12,874 nt of DNA from Candidatus Bathyarchaeota archaeon (GTDB lineage Archaea; Thermoproteota; Bathyarchaeia; Bathyarchaeales; SOJC01), in assembly GCA_030641425.1 (NCBI GenBank), contig DAOWHM010000072.1:1-12874 (forward strand). The letters are read 5' to 3'. The notes beneath the pieces were generated by a model. That model ran no database searches and had not been told where the DNA came from. It was given only the letters and a program-made list of their open reading frames with translations. Shown here piece after piece: positions 11,745 through 12,874 of this stretch (position 1 is the first letter of the stretch; every line of letters begins with the position of its first letter). The position numbers and the translations under genes were made by a program.

Positions 11745-12874
11745 ATGCGAGTTCAATTCGCTCCATGTGGTATTGGATTAGGGCACGCAGGTCGTTGTAT
11801 CCCCATAGCCCGGGAGATGCAGAGGAGACATGCGGATGTAGACGTCTTCTTTTCCACCTACAATGAAGCTGTGAGCTACCTACGTCAAGAAGGATTCAAC
11901 ACAATTGAAGTCCCAGCGATGGACTTCAAGGTTAAACCAGATGGAGCTGTCGACCTCCGGAGAACAGCTATCAATCCAGGTCCCTTCGTTGCTCCTTTAA
12001 ATTTTCTGGGGCAGCTAGGCAAGGAAATTGAAATCATGAGAGCTCATGAACCAGACGTAGTTGTTTCAGATTCGAGGATCTCGCCCATAATTACGGCGCG
12101 GATGCTGGGCATACCAACTATATGTATGCTTAACCAATTCCAAGTGATAATTCCAAGAAGAACTCAGTATCTGCGGCTTGCGAAATTCGCAGACGCATCA
12201 ACTTTGGCAATCCTTGGGAGAATTTGGATTTCCGGAGCAAAAGTAATCATACCTGATTTTCCAGCACCTCACACCATATCTATAGATAATCTACGTGTCC
12301 CTCAATCTTATCAGAAGAAGATCGAGTTGATTGGCCCAATTCTCCCAGTTCGCCCAGAAGCCCTGCCGACAAAGCAACACCTCCGCGAGAAACTTGGCCT
12401 GCAACAAGAGAACACTGTAGTCTTTGTCCCCTTAAGTGGTCCTTTAAAGGAACGGGTTTATCTGACGAATCTTCTTCGAAATATTCTCATAGATCTCCCA
12501 GATAATTTCCAAATCATCATGTCAACTGGGCATCCTGGACCAAATAAGAAACCAGTTAAGCACGGCAATCTCACAATCTTCAGATGGATCCCCAATCGCT
12601 TTGAATATTTAAAAGCCTGCGACGTTCTAGTCTCGCGTGCCGGTCACGGAACTGTTTCACAATCCATATGCTACGGGAGGCCATCAGTCCTGATTCCAAC
12701 CCCGAATCACACAGAACAACATAACAACGCTAGTAGAGCCAAAGAGCTTGGCATAGCAGTTGTTATCAACCAACACAACTTAGACAAGCACACGCTCCTG
12801 ACTGCAATAGATGATGTCTTGACAAACGGTTTCTCAGAGAGAGCTAGAGCAATCCAGAAGGAGGTTTCAGAAAT
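11745..12874 (+). CDS. GT-B fold glycosyltransferase (MurG/GT28-like), 3' truncated
   Basis: The frame is open from the ATG at 11745 to the window edge, about 376 residues so far, and no stop is seen. The N-terminal half begins with a Rossmann strand and loop, RVQFAPCGIGLGHAGRCIPI, whose GxGxGHxxR pattern is typical of MurG, GT1 and related nucleotide-sugar enzymes. It continues with HEPDVVVSDSR (about 103-113). The C-terminal half carries the donor-binding region: VFVPLSGP, then IFRWIPN, DVLVSRAGHGTVSQSICYGR and PSVLIPTPNHTEQHNNA, the usual GT-B UDP-sugar motif. It probably transfers a sugar from a UDP donor; the acceptor is unknown. A lipid or surface glycan is possible. No membrane segment is evident. 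It has its own Shine-Dalgarno and a palindrome in the leader. Confidence 0.88.
   Translation, partial: MRVQFAPCGIGLGHAGRCIPIAREMQRRHADVDVFFSTYNEAVSYLRQEGFNTIEVPAMDFKVKPDGAVDLRRTAINPGPFVAPLNFLGQLGKEIEIMRAHEPDVVVSDSRISPIITARMLGIPTICMLNQFQVIIPRRTQYLRLAKFADASTLAILGRIWISGAKVIIPDFPAPHTISIDNLRVPQSYQKKIELIGPILPVRPEALPTKQHLREKLGLQQENTVVFVPLSGPLKERVYLTNLLRNILIDLPDNFQIIMSTGHPGPNKKPVKHGNLTIFRWIPNRFEYLKACDVLVSRAGHGTVSQSICYGRPSVLIPTPNHTEQHNNASRAKELGIAVVINQHNLDKHTLLTAIDDVLTNGFSERARAIQKEVSE

Noticed and set aside
1..12874. CRISPR arrays, insertion sequences, defence genes
   Set aside because: No repeat-spacer pattern, transposase motif or terminal inverted repeats were seen; the gene content looks like stable chromosomal core and lineage-specific genes.

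Overview
The window looks like a chromosomal segment of an uncultivated archaeon. Archaeal-type genes include the DnaG-type primase, a RadB-type RecA homologue, CDP-archaeol synthase (ether-lipid synthesis) and a single-domain parvulin. Several starts carry Shine-Dalgarno motifs (GGTGA, GGGGAG, AGGAG), others look leaderless behind a TATA box, and at least four genes appear to start with TTG. The mix of a DUF6125-type protein, a transglutaminase/Ig surface protein, and two small proteins resembling eukaryotic PSMG4/PAC4 and OSTC/DC2 suggests the Thermoproteota/Bathyarchaeia or a neighbouring lineage. That placement is inference from gene content.

Layout. 1-189: tail of an unrecognised gene, then a small hairpin. 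260-1393: DnaG. 1679-2797: secreted, membrane-anchored transglutaminase-like protein. 2982-3515: Cys-rich DUF6125-like protein. 3650-4105 (-): two-CBS-domain protein, divergent from an A-type flavoprotein at 4353-5534. Three minus-strand genes follow: PAC4-like protein (5600-5971), parvulin (6047-6322) and a RuvC/RNase H-fold protein (6448-7104). The last is divergent from RadB (7160-7855), which is followed 27 bp later by CDP-archaeol synthase (7883-8377). An OSTC/DC2-like membrane protein (8420-8854, -) converges on it. The right side holds a compact plus-strand cluster: NIF3-like (9068-9916), FAH-family (9947-10849) and AMMECR1 (10899-11531). A GT-B glycosyltransferase (11745 onward) runs off the window.

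Working together. DnaG, RadB and the RuvC-fold protein are nucleic-acid enzymes, and the last two face each other across a 55-bp spacer centred near one TATA-like box. The PAC4-like protein and the parvulin point to protein quality control. The OSTC-like protein, and perhaps the terminal glycosyltransferase, point to glycosylation at the membrane, where CarS also acts. The flavoprotein handles oxygen or nitric oxide in an anaerobe.

I see no CRISPR array, insertion sequence, rRNA or tRNA. The largest gene-free stretch is 1394-1678 (285 bp), where I recognise nothing. The most notable findings are the two eukaryote-like small proteins and the RadB/RuvC-fold divergent pair.
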